Shown here: one piece after another, positions 56,317-64,000 of the stretch
How the letters are laid out: each line of letters opens with the position of its first letter
Numbering within the stretch: position 1 is the stretch's first letter
Assembly (NCBI GenBank): GCA_004322365.1
Contig: SCTS01000005.1
Location: 62,001-126,000, forward strand
DNA from: Patescibacteria group bacterium
GTDB taxonomy: Bacteria > Patescibacteria > Paceibacteria > UBA9973 > UBA2103
Length of the DNA: 64,000 nt
Reading direction: 5' to 3'
Translations under genes and position numbers: made by a program
Notes under the pieces: model-generated
What the model was told of the DNA's origin: nothing
The model's input: only the letters and a program-made list of their open reading frames with translations
Database searches by the model: none

Positions 56317-56937
56317 TTATGTGACAAGTTTTACAATATCTTCGAAATCTTGGAAACAGTAATCGGCTTCGGGTGAAGTATTCCACATGAGCGCCGTTAA
56401 AAGCCCGAGACTTTTTGCAGGCTTCAGCTCTTTTTCAACACTATCCCCAACAAACAGTATATTCTCTGCAGGAAGATTCGAAAGCTCAATCATGAGCTTG
56501 AATCCATCAAGTGCTGGCTTGGGATTTTTTACTTCTTTAGGCCCTAAAATATAAGTGAACCACGCACTCTCTATTCCAAGGGCTGGAAAAAACTTTTCTG
56601 CCATCACATTGGAGAATATAGAAATAGGCACAATCTCTCGGAGACGATTCAACACATCAGGAATGTTCGGATTTGCAAGCTTTAAGAGAGCGCTCGGGTC
56701 TGCCGAAGCATATCTCTCCGACCAGTAGCCGTCTGGAAGCCCAAGTGAAGCGAAGATTGCCGAGTGACTCTTATGTACTTTGAATAGCGATTCATACTCC
56801 TCAACTAATTCCGGGGTGACCGCTTTTCCAACAATCTCCGCGTATGAACCATAACGCAATTTTTCATGCGCCTGTTTATCGAGACGAATAATAGTCTCAC
56901 TAAAATCAAACCAAATATGTTTGATAGATTGCTTCAT
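56317..56937 (-). CDS. HAD-like protein
   Basis: This 206-residue protein has a HAD fold with a cap. Motif I is 'IWFDFSETII', where the second Asp of DxD is Ser. Motif II is 'PISIFSN', motif III Lys is in 'EVKNPKPALDGF', and motif IV is 'NILFVGDSVEKELKPAKSLG'. Loss of the acid/base Asp suggests altered or lost phosphatase activity. The substrate is unknown. It is flanked by repeats between rpoC and dnaG. Confidence 0.82.
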   Translation of the reverse strand: MKQSIKHIWFDFSETIIRLDKQAHEKLRYGSYAEIVGKAVTPELVEEYESLFKVHKSHSAIFASLGLPDGYWSERYASADPSALLKLANPNIPDVLNRLREIVPISIFSNVMAEKFFPALGIESAWFTYILGPKEVKNPKPALDGFKLMIELSNLPAENILFVGDSVEKELKPAKSLGLLTALMWNTSPEADYCFQDFEDIVKLVT

Positions 56938-57018
56938 GACTAGGTGTTAGGTGCTAGCTTCTAGGTGCTAGCTTTCAGATTTGAAAAGCTAGAACCTAGT
57001 CCCTAAAACCTATAAGCT
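56938..57018. repeat. CTAG-rich inverted repeat between rpoC and the HAD gene
   Basis: GACTAGGTGTTAGGTGCTAG and CTTCTAGGTGCTAGCTTTC pair with AAAGCTAGAACCTAGTCCC, then TAAAACCTATAAGCTC. One 15-base arm matches its partner at 14 positions. It fills the whole spacer, from the base after the HAD start codon to 4 bases before the rpoC stop. Confidence 0.88.
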
Positions 57019-57022
57019 CTGT

Positions 57023-60000
57023 TTACGCTATATCTGAGATCCTCTCCCGTGCTTCGTCTCGTTCCATTTCAAGTTCCATTTCTTTTGCACGCTTCTCCTG
57101 GAATGCAGCAACACGTGCATGCTTCTTACTACCTACGAATCCTGTACCTGCAGGAATGAGTCGTCCAACAATGACGTTCTCTTTAAGTCCTGCGAGAAGG
57201 TCAACGGTACCCTTAAGTGATGCAGTAATGAGAGTTCGTGTTGTGTGCTGGAAGGATGCTGCTGAAAGGAAGCTTTTACGATTCAACGAGATTTCAGTAA
57301 TACCCAATACTAAGCGATCGTATTTAAGAGGTTCCTTTCCTGCTTCTTCAAGTTCACGGTTGGTGCTGTGTGCTGTACGCATTTCGAGAGCCTCACCCTT
57401 AACAAACGAGCTGTCTCCTGGATCAGTAACTCGAACTCGTGAGAACATTTGGCGGATGATGACTTCCATGTGCTTGTGAGAAACTGGAGCACCCTGAAGA
57501 TCGTAAATCTTAGCCACCTCGTCAATCATGTAGTCTTGGAGTCTCTGCGCACCTGCGAGCTTAAAGAGCTCATCAAGGTCCATAGAACCGTCAGTAAGCG
57601 CATCACCCTTTCCAACATGCATACCTTCTCTCACTACAGAAACGCGTCTTGCAGGAACTTCATATTCAATCTTGTCTTTTTTGTCTGATGTTTGATCAGG
57701 AAGAAGTACGATTGTTTTGACACCCATGTCATCACGAACTTCTATGATGTCTCCTGCAACTTCAGCGAGAATAGCTGCAGCCTTTGGCGGTCGTTTATCG
57801 AACAACTCTTCAATACGTGGGAGTCCGTTCGTAATGTCGCCACCGATAGTTGCAACACCTCCAGTGTGGAAAGTACGCATAGTAAGCTGTGTACCTGGTT
57901 CACCGATAGCTTGCGCTGCAATTGTTCCAACGGCTTCGCCGATATCAATGATTTCACGAGTTGCGAGGTCGGAACCGTAACACTTCTGACAGATACCTTT
58001 CTCTGAAGCACATGACATTGGAGAACGCACAGTTGCTTCTTCAACACCGAGAGCTGCAATTTCTATTGCGTCTTCTTTCAAAATAAAGGCACCTCGTTTC
58101 CATACTTTGTCTCCTACTGCAATTTCTTTTGCAAGCACTCGTCCAACAATAAGTTTTCCGAGGTCAGCCTCCATACCAGTAGAGCGCATACGGTTGATAA
58201 CAAGACCGAGCTTGGTACCACAGTCAGCTTCAGAAACCATGATGTCTTGGGCAACATCGAACAGTCTTCGAGTAAGGTATCCGGCGTGCGCGGTTTTGAG
58301 TGCGGTGTCAGTCAAACCTTTTCGAGAACCGTGTGTAGTTGTGAAGTATTCAGTTGGTGTAAGACCTTCTTTCATTGAAGAGACCACAGGGAATTCAATG
58401 ACACCTCCTGCAGTGTTGGTCACGAGTCCTTTCATACCAGCCATCTGAGAGAGCTGTCTGACGGAGCCTCGGGCACCTGACACCACCATGGTGTATACAG
58501 ACGAAAGAGTGTTGAGCGATGGAAGAATTTCTTTTTCAATGTCTCCAATCGCCTTCTGCCATATTTCAATGGTCAAACGCAATTTTTCTTCTGCAGTAAG
58601 CAAACCATTTTCATACTGCACAGTCATTTCTTGAACTTCCTTGCGAGCTGCATCAACAATTACCTTCTTTCCTTTTGGAACAGCGAGGTCATCGAAGCTA
58701 AACGAAACACCTGACTTCGTTGCAAATTGGAAACCAAAGTGTTTAATTTTGTCGAGAATAGCCGGCGTCTTTTCAAGACCGTAGATAAAGATAATGTCAT
58801 CAACCAACTTACTGAGCTGAGTCTTCTTTATTTCAGAATTAATGAAGAGATAATCTTTTGGAAGAATTGAATTGAAGAGAAGTCGGCCTACCGTTGTTTC
58901 AAAACGCTCTCCTTTAAATGCGGCGTACTTAGGGTTGTCTTTTGTTGGCTCAACAGAAATTTTTGCATGTATACCAACATCACCGAAGTCGTACGCAAGA
59001 ATAGCAGCGTTTGGACTCTGGAAGTACTTGCCATCGCCCTTTTCATTTGGAATATCTCTGGTCATCCAGTAAATACCAAGTGCAATGTCGAGTGGCTTCT
59101 CAAAGATAACCGGCTGTCCTGATCCCGGCTTCAATACGTTCTTAGCTGCAGACATGATGGTCTCAGCTTCCATTTGTGCTTCAGCTGAAAGTGGCACGTG
59201 GACGGCCATTTGGTCACCGTCGAAGTCAGCATTGAATGCAGGACAAACTAATGGATGAAGTTGGATAGCGTTACCTTCAATGAGTCGTGGGCGGAATGCC
59301 TGAATACCTTGGCGGTGAAGTGTAGGAGCACGGTTCAAAAGAACATGCTTGCCTTGAATCACCTCTTCAAGAATTGCCCACACTTCAGGAATACCTTCTT
59401 CAATGAGTCTACCTGCACCACGAATGTTGTGCGCAAGTTCACGTTCCAAGAGTTTTGCAATAATGAATGGACGGAACAATTCCAATGCCATCTTCTTTGG
59501 AAGACCACACTCGTCGAGTTTCAATTCTGGTCCGACAACAATAACTGAACGGCCTGAGTAGTCGACACGCTTACCAAGAAGGTTGAAGCGGAAGTATCCC
59601 TGTTTTGATTTCAAATAGTCAGCGAGAGATTTCAATGGACGACGCTGTGACTGACTTGCAGCTGAAAATGCTGCACCACCACGGCGAATTGAGTTGTCGA
59701 GAAGTGCGTCAACAGCTTCCTGAAGAATTCTTTTTTCGTTACGAAGAATAACTTCTGGTGCGAAGATATCGCGAAGTTTTACAAGGCGGTTATTGCGGTT
59801 GATGACACGGCGATACAAGTCGTTCACATCAGATGTCGCATGACGACCTGATTCAAGAGCAACCATTGGGCGAAGTGCTGGAGGTGTAACTGGAATGCGC
59901 GTAAGGAACATCCACTCAGGGCGAACGCCTGCTTTAATCATTGAACGAATGAGTGAGAGTCTCTTGCCCAATTTTTCTCGTTCAGCTGCACCTGCTTTTA

Positions 60001-60730
60001 GAAGCTGTGTTTCAAGCTCTTTGACGAGCTTGTCCATATCGAGCGACTTGAAAATCTTGTAGATAGCTTCAGCGCCAATGCCAGCCTCGAAGAATGTACC
60101 GTATTTCACCGAGAAGCGATGGTATTCAATTTCATCCAAGACGACACCTGGCTGAATGCGGTCAATGTCCGCCTTCGCTGCGCTCATAAGCGCTTTCAAT
60201 TCTGTTTGTGCTTTATCGTTAGTGACTGCTTTGAATTTTGTTTTGAATTCGCTTTCGAGTTCACGAAGAAGACGATCACGCTCTTCAGTATTTACCTTCG
60301 TAACAATGTAGCCAGCAAAGTAGACAACCTTCTCTGCGTCAGTTGCTGATACGCCAAGAATAAGTGCAATTCTTGAAGGAACTGACCGCAAGAACCAGAT
60401 GTGCGCAACAGGACTTGCGAGCTCAATGTGGCCCATGCGCTCACGACGAACAATTGCGCGAGTTACTTCAACGCTACATTTTTCACAGACAATCCCACGG
60501 AAGCGAGGACCTTTGTACTTACCGCAGTAACACTCGAAGTCACGCTCAGGACCGAAAATGCGTTCATCGAAAAGACCATCCTTTTCAGATCGTTGTGTAC
60601 GGTAGTTAATTGTTTCAGGTTTTCTGATCTCTCCCCATGACCAATCCAAAATGCGCTCAGGACTTGCGACCTTAAGACCAACCCAATCGAAATTGGATGT
60701 ATCAATGACTTTTCCTCTTTTTTGATCCAT
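57023..60730 (-). CDS. rpoC: RNA polymerase beta' subunit
   Basis: This 1235-residue subunit holds the catalytic Mg2+ motif 'NADFDGDQMAVHVP' (500-506). The first zinc site is C67, C69, C82, C85 ('CYCGKYKG', 'CEKC'), and the second is in 'CASEKGICQKCYG'. 'QRRPLKSLADYLKSKQGYFR' and the trigger-loop region 'TTHGSRKGLTDTALKTAHAG' are present. With RpoB it forms the active site. It starts 20 bases after rpoB, so both are in one operon. It ends in the CTAG-rich repeat. Confidence 0.98.
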   Translation of the reverse strand: MDQKRGKVIDTSNFDWVGLKVASPERILDWSWGEIRKPETINYRTQRSEKDGLFDERIFGPERDFECYCGKYKGPRFRGIVCEKCSVEVTRAIVRRERMGHIELASPVAHIWFLRSVPSRIALILGVSATDAEKVVYFAGYIVTKVNTEERDRLLRELESEFKTKFKAVTNDKAQTELKALMSAAKADIDRIQPGVVLDEIEYHRFSVKYGTFFEAGIGAEAIYKIFKSLDMDKLVKELETQLLKAGAAEREKLGKRLSLIRSMIKAGVRPEWMFLTRIPVTPPALRPMVALESGRHATSDVNDLYRRVINRNNRLVKLRDIFAPEVILRNEKRILQEAVDALLDNSIRRGGAAFSAASQSQRRPLKSLADYLKSKQGYFRFNLLGKRVDYSGRSVIVVGPELKLDECGLPKKMALELFRPFIIAKLLERELAHNIRGAGRLIEEGIPEVWAILEEVIQGKHVLLNRAPTLHRQGIQAFRPRLIEGNAIQLHPLVCPAFNADFDGDQMAVHVPLSAEAQMEAETIMSAAKNVLKPGSGQPVIFEKPLDIALGIYWMTRDIPNEKGDGKYFQSPNAAILAYDFGDVGIHAKISVEPTKDNPKYAAFKGERFETTVGRLLFNSILPKDYLFINSEIKKTQLSKLVDDIIFIYGLEKTPAILDKIKHFGFQFATKSGVSFSFDDLAVPKGKKVIVDAARKEVQEMTVQYENGLLTAEEKLRLTIEIWQKAIGDIEKEILPSLNTLSSVYTMVVSGARGSVRQLSQMAGMKGLVTNTAGGVIEFPVVSSMKEGLTPTEYFTTTHGSRKGLTDTALKTAHAGYLTRRLFDVAQDIMVSEADCGTKLGLVINRMRSTGMEADLGKLIVGRVLAKEIAVGDKVWKRGAFILKEDAIEIAALGVEEATVRSPMSCASEKGICQKCYGSDLATREIIDIGEAVGTIAAQAIGEPGTQLTMRTFHTGGVATIGGDITNGLPRIEELFDKRPPKAAAILAEVAGDIIEVRDDMGVKTIVLLPDQTSDKKDKIEYEVPARRVSVVREGMHVGKGDALTDGSMDLDELFKLAGAQRLQDYMIDEVAKIYDLQGAPVSHKHMEVIIRQMFSRVRVTDPGDSSFVKGEALEMRTAHSTNRELEEAGKEPLKYDRLVLGITEISLNRKSFLSAASFQHTTRTLITASLKGTVDLLAGLKENVIVGRLIPAGTGFVGSKKHARVAAFQEKRAKEMELEMERDEARERISDIA

Positions 60731-60750
60731 ATATTTTTTGGGGTTAAGGC

Positions 60751-63700
60751 TTAGGAGCGATCAGTCCTATTTCTATTAAATTTTCGTGCCGGTGCGGAAT
60801 CAGGATCTGAGCCATCATTGCGTCCTAAAATCACATCGAGACAGAGTCCACGAAGATGGTTGACGAGCACATTGAATGCAGCTGGTGTATGAGTGTGCTC
60901 AATTGGACGACGCTTCACAATGGCATCGAATGCTGCTGAGCGTCCTTGAATATCGTCAGACTTAATAGTGAGCATTTCTCTCAAGGTATACGCAGCGCCG
61001 TATCCGAGGAGTGCCCACACTTCCATTTCTCCGAATCTCTGACCTCCGTTCTGAGCTTTACCGCCGAGTGGCTGTTGCGTAATCAAAGAGTACGGACCGA
61101 TTGAACGCATGTGGATTTTATCTTCCACCATGTGATGAAGTTTCAAGATATACATGTACCCAACTGCAATGTCCTGTGCAAATTGTTCACCTGTGCGACC
61201 GTCAAAGAGTTTCATGGTTCCTGATTCTGCAAAACCTGCAGTCTTCAACTCTCCGCGTATTTCTTTTTCAGTAACACCAGAGAATGAAGGAACGATTGCT
61301 TGATACTGCAAGGCATTCGCAGCAAGACCTAAGTGCATTTCAAGAACCTGACCCAAGTTCATACGAGAAGGAATACCGAGTGGGGTCAAGATGACATCAA
61401 TTGGCTCTCCGTCAGCGCCGTATGGCATGTCTTCAACTGGCAACACTCTTGAGATAACACCCTTGTTACCGTGGCGACCAGCGAGCTTGTCACCCACAGA
61501 AACATTTCGAAGCTGTGCGATAGTAATGTAAATTTTCTTGATAGTTCCTGACTCCAAGCTGTTTCCGCGCTCGCGCGAGAACACTTGCACGCCGATAACG
61601 CGACCACGCTTTCCTCCTTCCATGCGGAGTGATGTGTCTTTAACATCTTTAGCTTTGTCGCCGAAGATCGAGCGGAGCAAACGCTCTTCAGGAGTGAGTT
61701 GTGTTTCACCCTTTGGTGTTACTTTTCCAACAAGAATGTCTCCCGGTCTTACTTCTGCACCAACACGAACAATTCCTTCTTCGTCGAGGTTGCGGAGTTT
61801 TACTTCAGAGACATTAGGAATGTCTGGGGTTGTAATTTCAGGTCCAAGCTTAGTGTCGCGAACTGCTACATCGAATTCCTCGATGTGAATTGTTGAGAAT
61901 TTGTTGTTCTGAACCAAACGCTCAGAAATGATGATGGCGTCTTCGTAGTTGTTACCGCTCCAACTCATGAATGCAACTTTGACGTTCTGTCCAAGCGCAA
62001 GCTGTCCGTTGTCTGAAGACGATGTGTCTGCCAAGAGGTCACCACGCTTCACTTTCTGATTCAAAGATACTGATGGGCGGTGATTGAAGCATGAGAACTC
62101 GTTGGTCATAGAAAATGGCTCCAACTTGTACTCAAGCGACTTCCCTTTTTCATCTTTCACAACAATGCGCTGAGAATCAACAGTAGTAACGGTACCTGCT
62201 TCCTTTGAGTAGATGAGTCGGCCGGTGTCGCGTGCTGCCATTTCTTCAATACCAGTTGCAACGATAGGTGCTTCAGGCTGAACACATGGTGTTGCCTGCT
62301 TTTGCATGTTCGAACCCATGAGCGCTCTGTTTGCGTCATCGTTCTCAACGAATGGAATCATGGATGTAGCGATCGAGAACATCTGGTTCGTTGCGATGTC
62401 CATGAATTTAATTTCATCTTTTGCAACCAATACTGGTTCACCATGGCGACGAGCTTCTACATAGTCATCAGTGAGTGTGTTGCCGTCGAGCGCAACAGCT
62501 GCGTGTGCAATTGGATACTGCGCTTCCTCAAATGCGTTCATGTACACAATTTCATCAGTCACCTTGCCCTTCACTACTTTTGCGTACGGAGTTTCGATGA
62601 TACCGAAATCATTAATGCGAGCGTAGGTAGCAAGGCGCAAAATAAGACCGATGTTCTGACCTTCAGGAGTTTGAATTGGACAAAGGCGTCCGTAGTGTGA
62701 GGTGTGAACATCGCGAACTTCAAAGCCTGCGCGTTCACGAGTAAGACCTCCGGGACCGAGTGCTGAAACGGTACGAAGGTTTTCAAGCTCATCCAAAATG
62801 TTTTGCTGAGCTGCGAGCTGTGAAAGCTGGTTTGCAGTAAAGAATTCTTTAATTGCAGCTGCGAGAGGTCGTGGATTTACCAGCTGAGTTGGAAGTGTTG
62901 TTTCAACATCGATTGTCGACATTCTGTCCTGAATGTTTCGCTTCATGCGTGACAAACCAACGCGAACGCGTGCTTCCAAAAGTTCACCAATCTGACGAAC
63001 ACGGCGGAAACCGAGGTGGTCGATGTCATCTCCTTCAGCTCCTGGAGTGTTATTGAGTTCAATGATGTGGGAGACAATCAAAACGATGTCGTCCATAGAA
63101 AGAGTGCGGATATCAAGCTCCTTCTTATCCATCGAAAGGTTGAAGCGTTGATTAAAGCGGTGTCGTCCAGGGTATGAAAGGTCGTATCGTTCTGGAGAAA
63201 AGATGCTTTTCACATATTCACGGGCAGTATCAGGAGTTGCGAGGTCGCCATCGCGGAGTCTTCGGTAGATCTCTATATATGCCTGCTCAATAGCCTTTGC
63301 TGAGTCTTTCTCAAGAGTTGCCTGAATTGCAGCCTTGCCTCCAGGGACACGCTCAAAAAGCGTGACGAGGTCACGGTCAAACGATGCACCAAGAACGCGA
63401 AGCAATGTGGTGACAGGAAACTTTCGCTTGCGGTCAATCTTCACGAAAATAGCACCGTCAGCTTCTGAATCGATTTCAATCCATGCACCTCGTGCTGGAA
63501 TAATTTTTGCACCGAAGCAAACCTTTCCGCGCATTTCACCTGCTGAAAAGAACACGCCGAAAGAACGCGCAAGCTGGGGAATGATGACACGCTCAACACC
63601 ATTGATGATAAAGGTGCCGTGTTCGGTCATTATAGGAAAATCAGCAAGGAAAATTGGTTGCTCTTTTTTAGAGCCGAGCATTTTATTAGTGAGACGAACC

Positions 63701-63969
63701 GTAGCCTTGAGTGGCGCGTCGTAGGTCATCTTCTGCTCCTTTGCTCCGTACTCGTCAATTTTTGGTTCACCCAATTCAAAAGAAACGAGTTCGAGTTCGA
63801 ACTTCTTTTTTGAATAGTCGACGATTGGGGAAAATTCTTTGAAAAGTTCTTTCAATCCCTCAGAAATGAATTCACGGAAACTCGCCACCTGTGGTGCAAC
63901 GAGGTCTGGCATAGGAACACGAGGCGCGCGGTACTTAGAGAATTTTTTCTGAGGTAGTGATTTTGCCAT
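60751..63969 (-). CDS. rpoB: RNA polymerase beta subunit
   Basis: This 1072-residue subunit has the rifampicin region 'SQLAAQQNILDELENLRTVS' to 'VHTSHYGRLCPIQTPEGQNI', the lid/fork motif 'DKLAGRHGNKGVISRVLPVE', and C-terminal 'GGKAQNGGQRFGEMEVWALL'. The length is shorter than E. coli RpoB (1342) because lineage inserts are absent. The rifampicin pocket reads 'FFTANQLSQLAAQQNILDEL' (family FFGSSQLSQFMDQTNPL), so several contact residues differ. TATAAT lies 2 bases before the ATG on the minus strand. Confidence 0.97.
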   Translation of the reverse strand: MAKSLPQKKFSKYRAPRVPMPDLVAPQVASFREFISEGLKELFKEFSPIVDYSKKKFELELVSFELGEPKIDEYGAKEQKMTYDAPLKATVRLTNKMLGSKKEQPIFLADFPIMTEHGTFIINGVERVIIPQLARSFGVFFSAGEMRGKVCFGAKIIPARGAWIEIDSEADGAIFVKIDRKRKFPVTTLLRVLGASFDRDLVTLFERVPGGKAAIQATLEKDSAKAIEQAYIEIYRRLRDGDLATPDTAREYVKSIFSPERYDLSYPGRHRFNQRFNLSMDKKELDIRTLSMDDIVLIVSHIIELNNTPGAEGDDIDHLGFRRVRQIGELLEARVRVGLSRMKRNIQDRMSTIDVETTLPTQLVNPRPLAAAIKEFFTANQLSQLAAQQNILDELENLRTVSALGPGGLTRERAGFEVRDVHTSHYGRLCPIQTPEGQNIGLILRLATYARINDFGIIETPYAKVVKGKVTDEIVYMNAFEEAQYPIAHAAVALDGNTLTDDYVEARRHGEPVLVAKDEIKFMDIATNQMFSIATSMIPFVENDDANRALMGSNMQKQATPCVQPEAPIVATGIEEMAARDTGRLIYSKEAGTVTTVDSQRIVVKDEKGKSLEYKLEPFSMTNEFSCFNHRPSVSLNQKVKRGDLLADTSSSDNGQLALGQNVKVAFMSWSGNNYEDAIIISERLVQNNKFSTIHIEEFDVAVRDTKLGPEITTPDIPNVSEVKLRNLDEEGIVRVGAEVRPGDILVGKVTPKGETQLTPEERLLRSIFGDKAKDVKDTSLRMEGGKRGRVIGVQVFSRERGNSLESGTIKKIYITIAQLRNVSVGDKLAGRHGNKGVISRVLPVEDMPYGADGEPIDVILTPLGIPSRMNLGQVLEMHLGLAANALQYQAIVPSFSGVTEKEIRGELKTAGFAESGTMKLFDGRTGEQFAQDIAVGYMYILKLHHMVEDKIHMRSIGPYSLITQQPLGGKAQNGGQRFGEMEVWALLGYGAAYTLREMLTIKSDDIQGRSAAFDAIVKRRPIEHTHTPAAFNVLVNHLRGLCLDVILGRNDGSDPDSAPARKFNRNRTDRS

Positions 63970-64000
63970 ATATTATAGTAGCCGAAATAAATAATAAGAG

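Noticed and set aside
43670..57018. CTAG-rich repeats as a CRISPR array or IS ends
   Set aside because: The copies are kilobases apart, have no regular spacers, and no transposase or Cas gene is nearby.

Overview
The window looks like a chromosome segment of a Candidate Phyla Radiation (Patescibacteria, probably Parcubacteria-type) bacterium. This lineage call is inference. It rests on short, tightly packed genes, many small one-helix membrane proteins, secreted proteins carrying peptidoglycan-binding domains, a DnaG that has lost most zinc ligands, a tRNA gene split by a group I intron, isolated single enzymes of pathways (PurF, PyrF, RibE/RibH), and -10 boxes that sit only 6-9 bases before start codons, which suggests much leaderless mRNA. 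No phage, IS element, CRISPR array or rRNA was seen.

Layout. 1-3.2 kb: a PepQ fragment cut by the window edge and translationally coupled to HPF, a DUF167 protein, a secreted DUF5666-like protein, PyrF and a zinc-ribbon miniprotein. 3.2-6.7 kb: an EamA transporter, then a 6-phosphogluconolactonase-ribE-ribH operon, a DUF1003 protein and two tiny ORFs. 6.7-12.1 kb: poorly known envelope proteins, including an apparent pseudo-metallopeptidase, YjbQ, and an mscL operon whose upstream region has an 11-C tract. 12.2-15.5 kb: a signalling operon of PAS protein, PAS histidine kinase and two stand-alone receivers. 15.4-20.7 kb: L,D-transpeptidase, pyruvate kinase, a KefB-like antiporter and a tiny basic protein. 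20.9-26.4 kb: a 1445-residue surface protein built by internal duplication, a repeat-rich spacer, tRNA-Asn(GUU) interrupted by a 221-nt group I intron, and a divergent HNH endonuclease gene.

26.3-35.7 kb: class I aldolase, GlpX, an MFS exporter, LexA with an operator inside its own promoter, a glycosyltransferase, PurF and an RlmI-like methyltransferase. 35.8-39.3 kb: an ABC exporter, GtrA, DedA and an RRM protein. 39.3-52.9 kb: envelope genes (a pilin-like/M15 fusion, an S41-like protein with a J-like insert, CAP and surface proteins, UppP, a DsbA-like protein) mixed with prmC, hisS, an exonuclease and a PD-(D/E)XK nuclease. 53.2-64 kb: rpoD, dnaG, a HAD protein, rpoC and rpoB.

From 43 kb to 57 kb, gene ends are punctuated by a family of CTAG-rich inverted repeats (GGTGCTAGG / CCTAGCACC and AGCTTTCAG / CTGAAAGCT words). 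At least two gene bodies (the methyltransferase at 34.8-35.7 kb and prmC) carry related sequence in frame. Two 40-bp palindromes with compensating base changes lie in promoter regions 18 kb apart. These repeats, the intron-split tRNA with its neighbouring HNH gene, and the degenerate S41/J-domain protein are the strongest leads for new biology.
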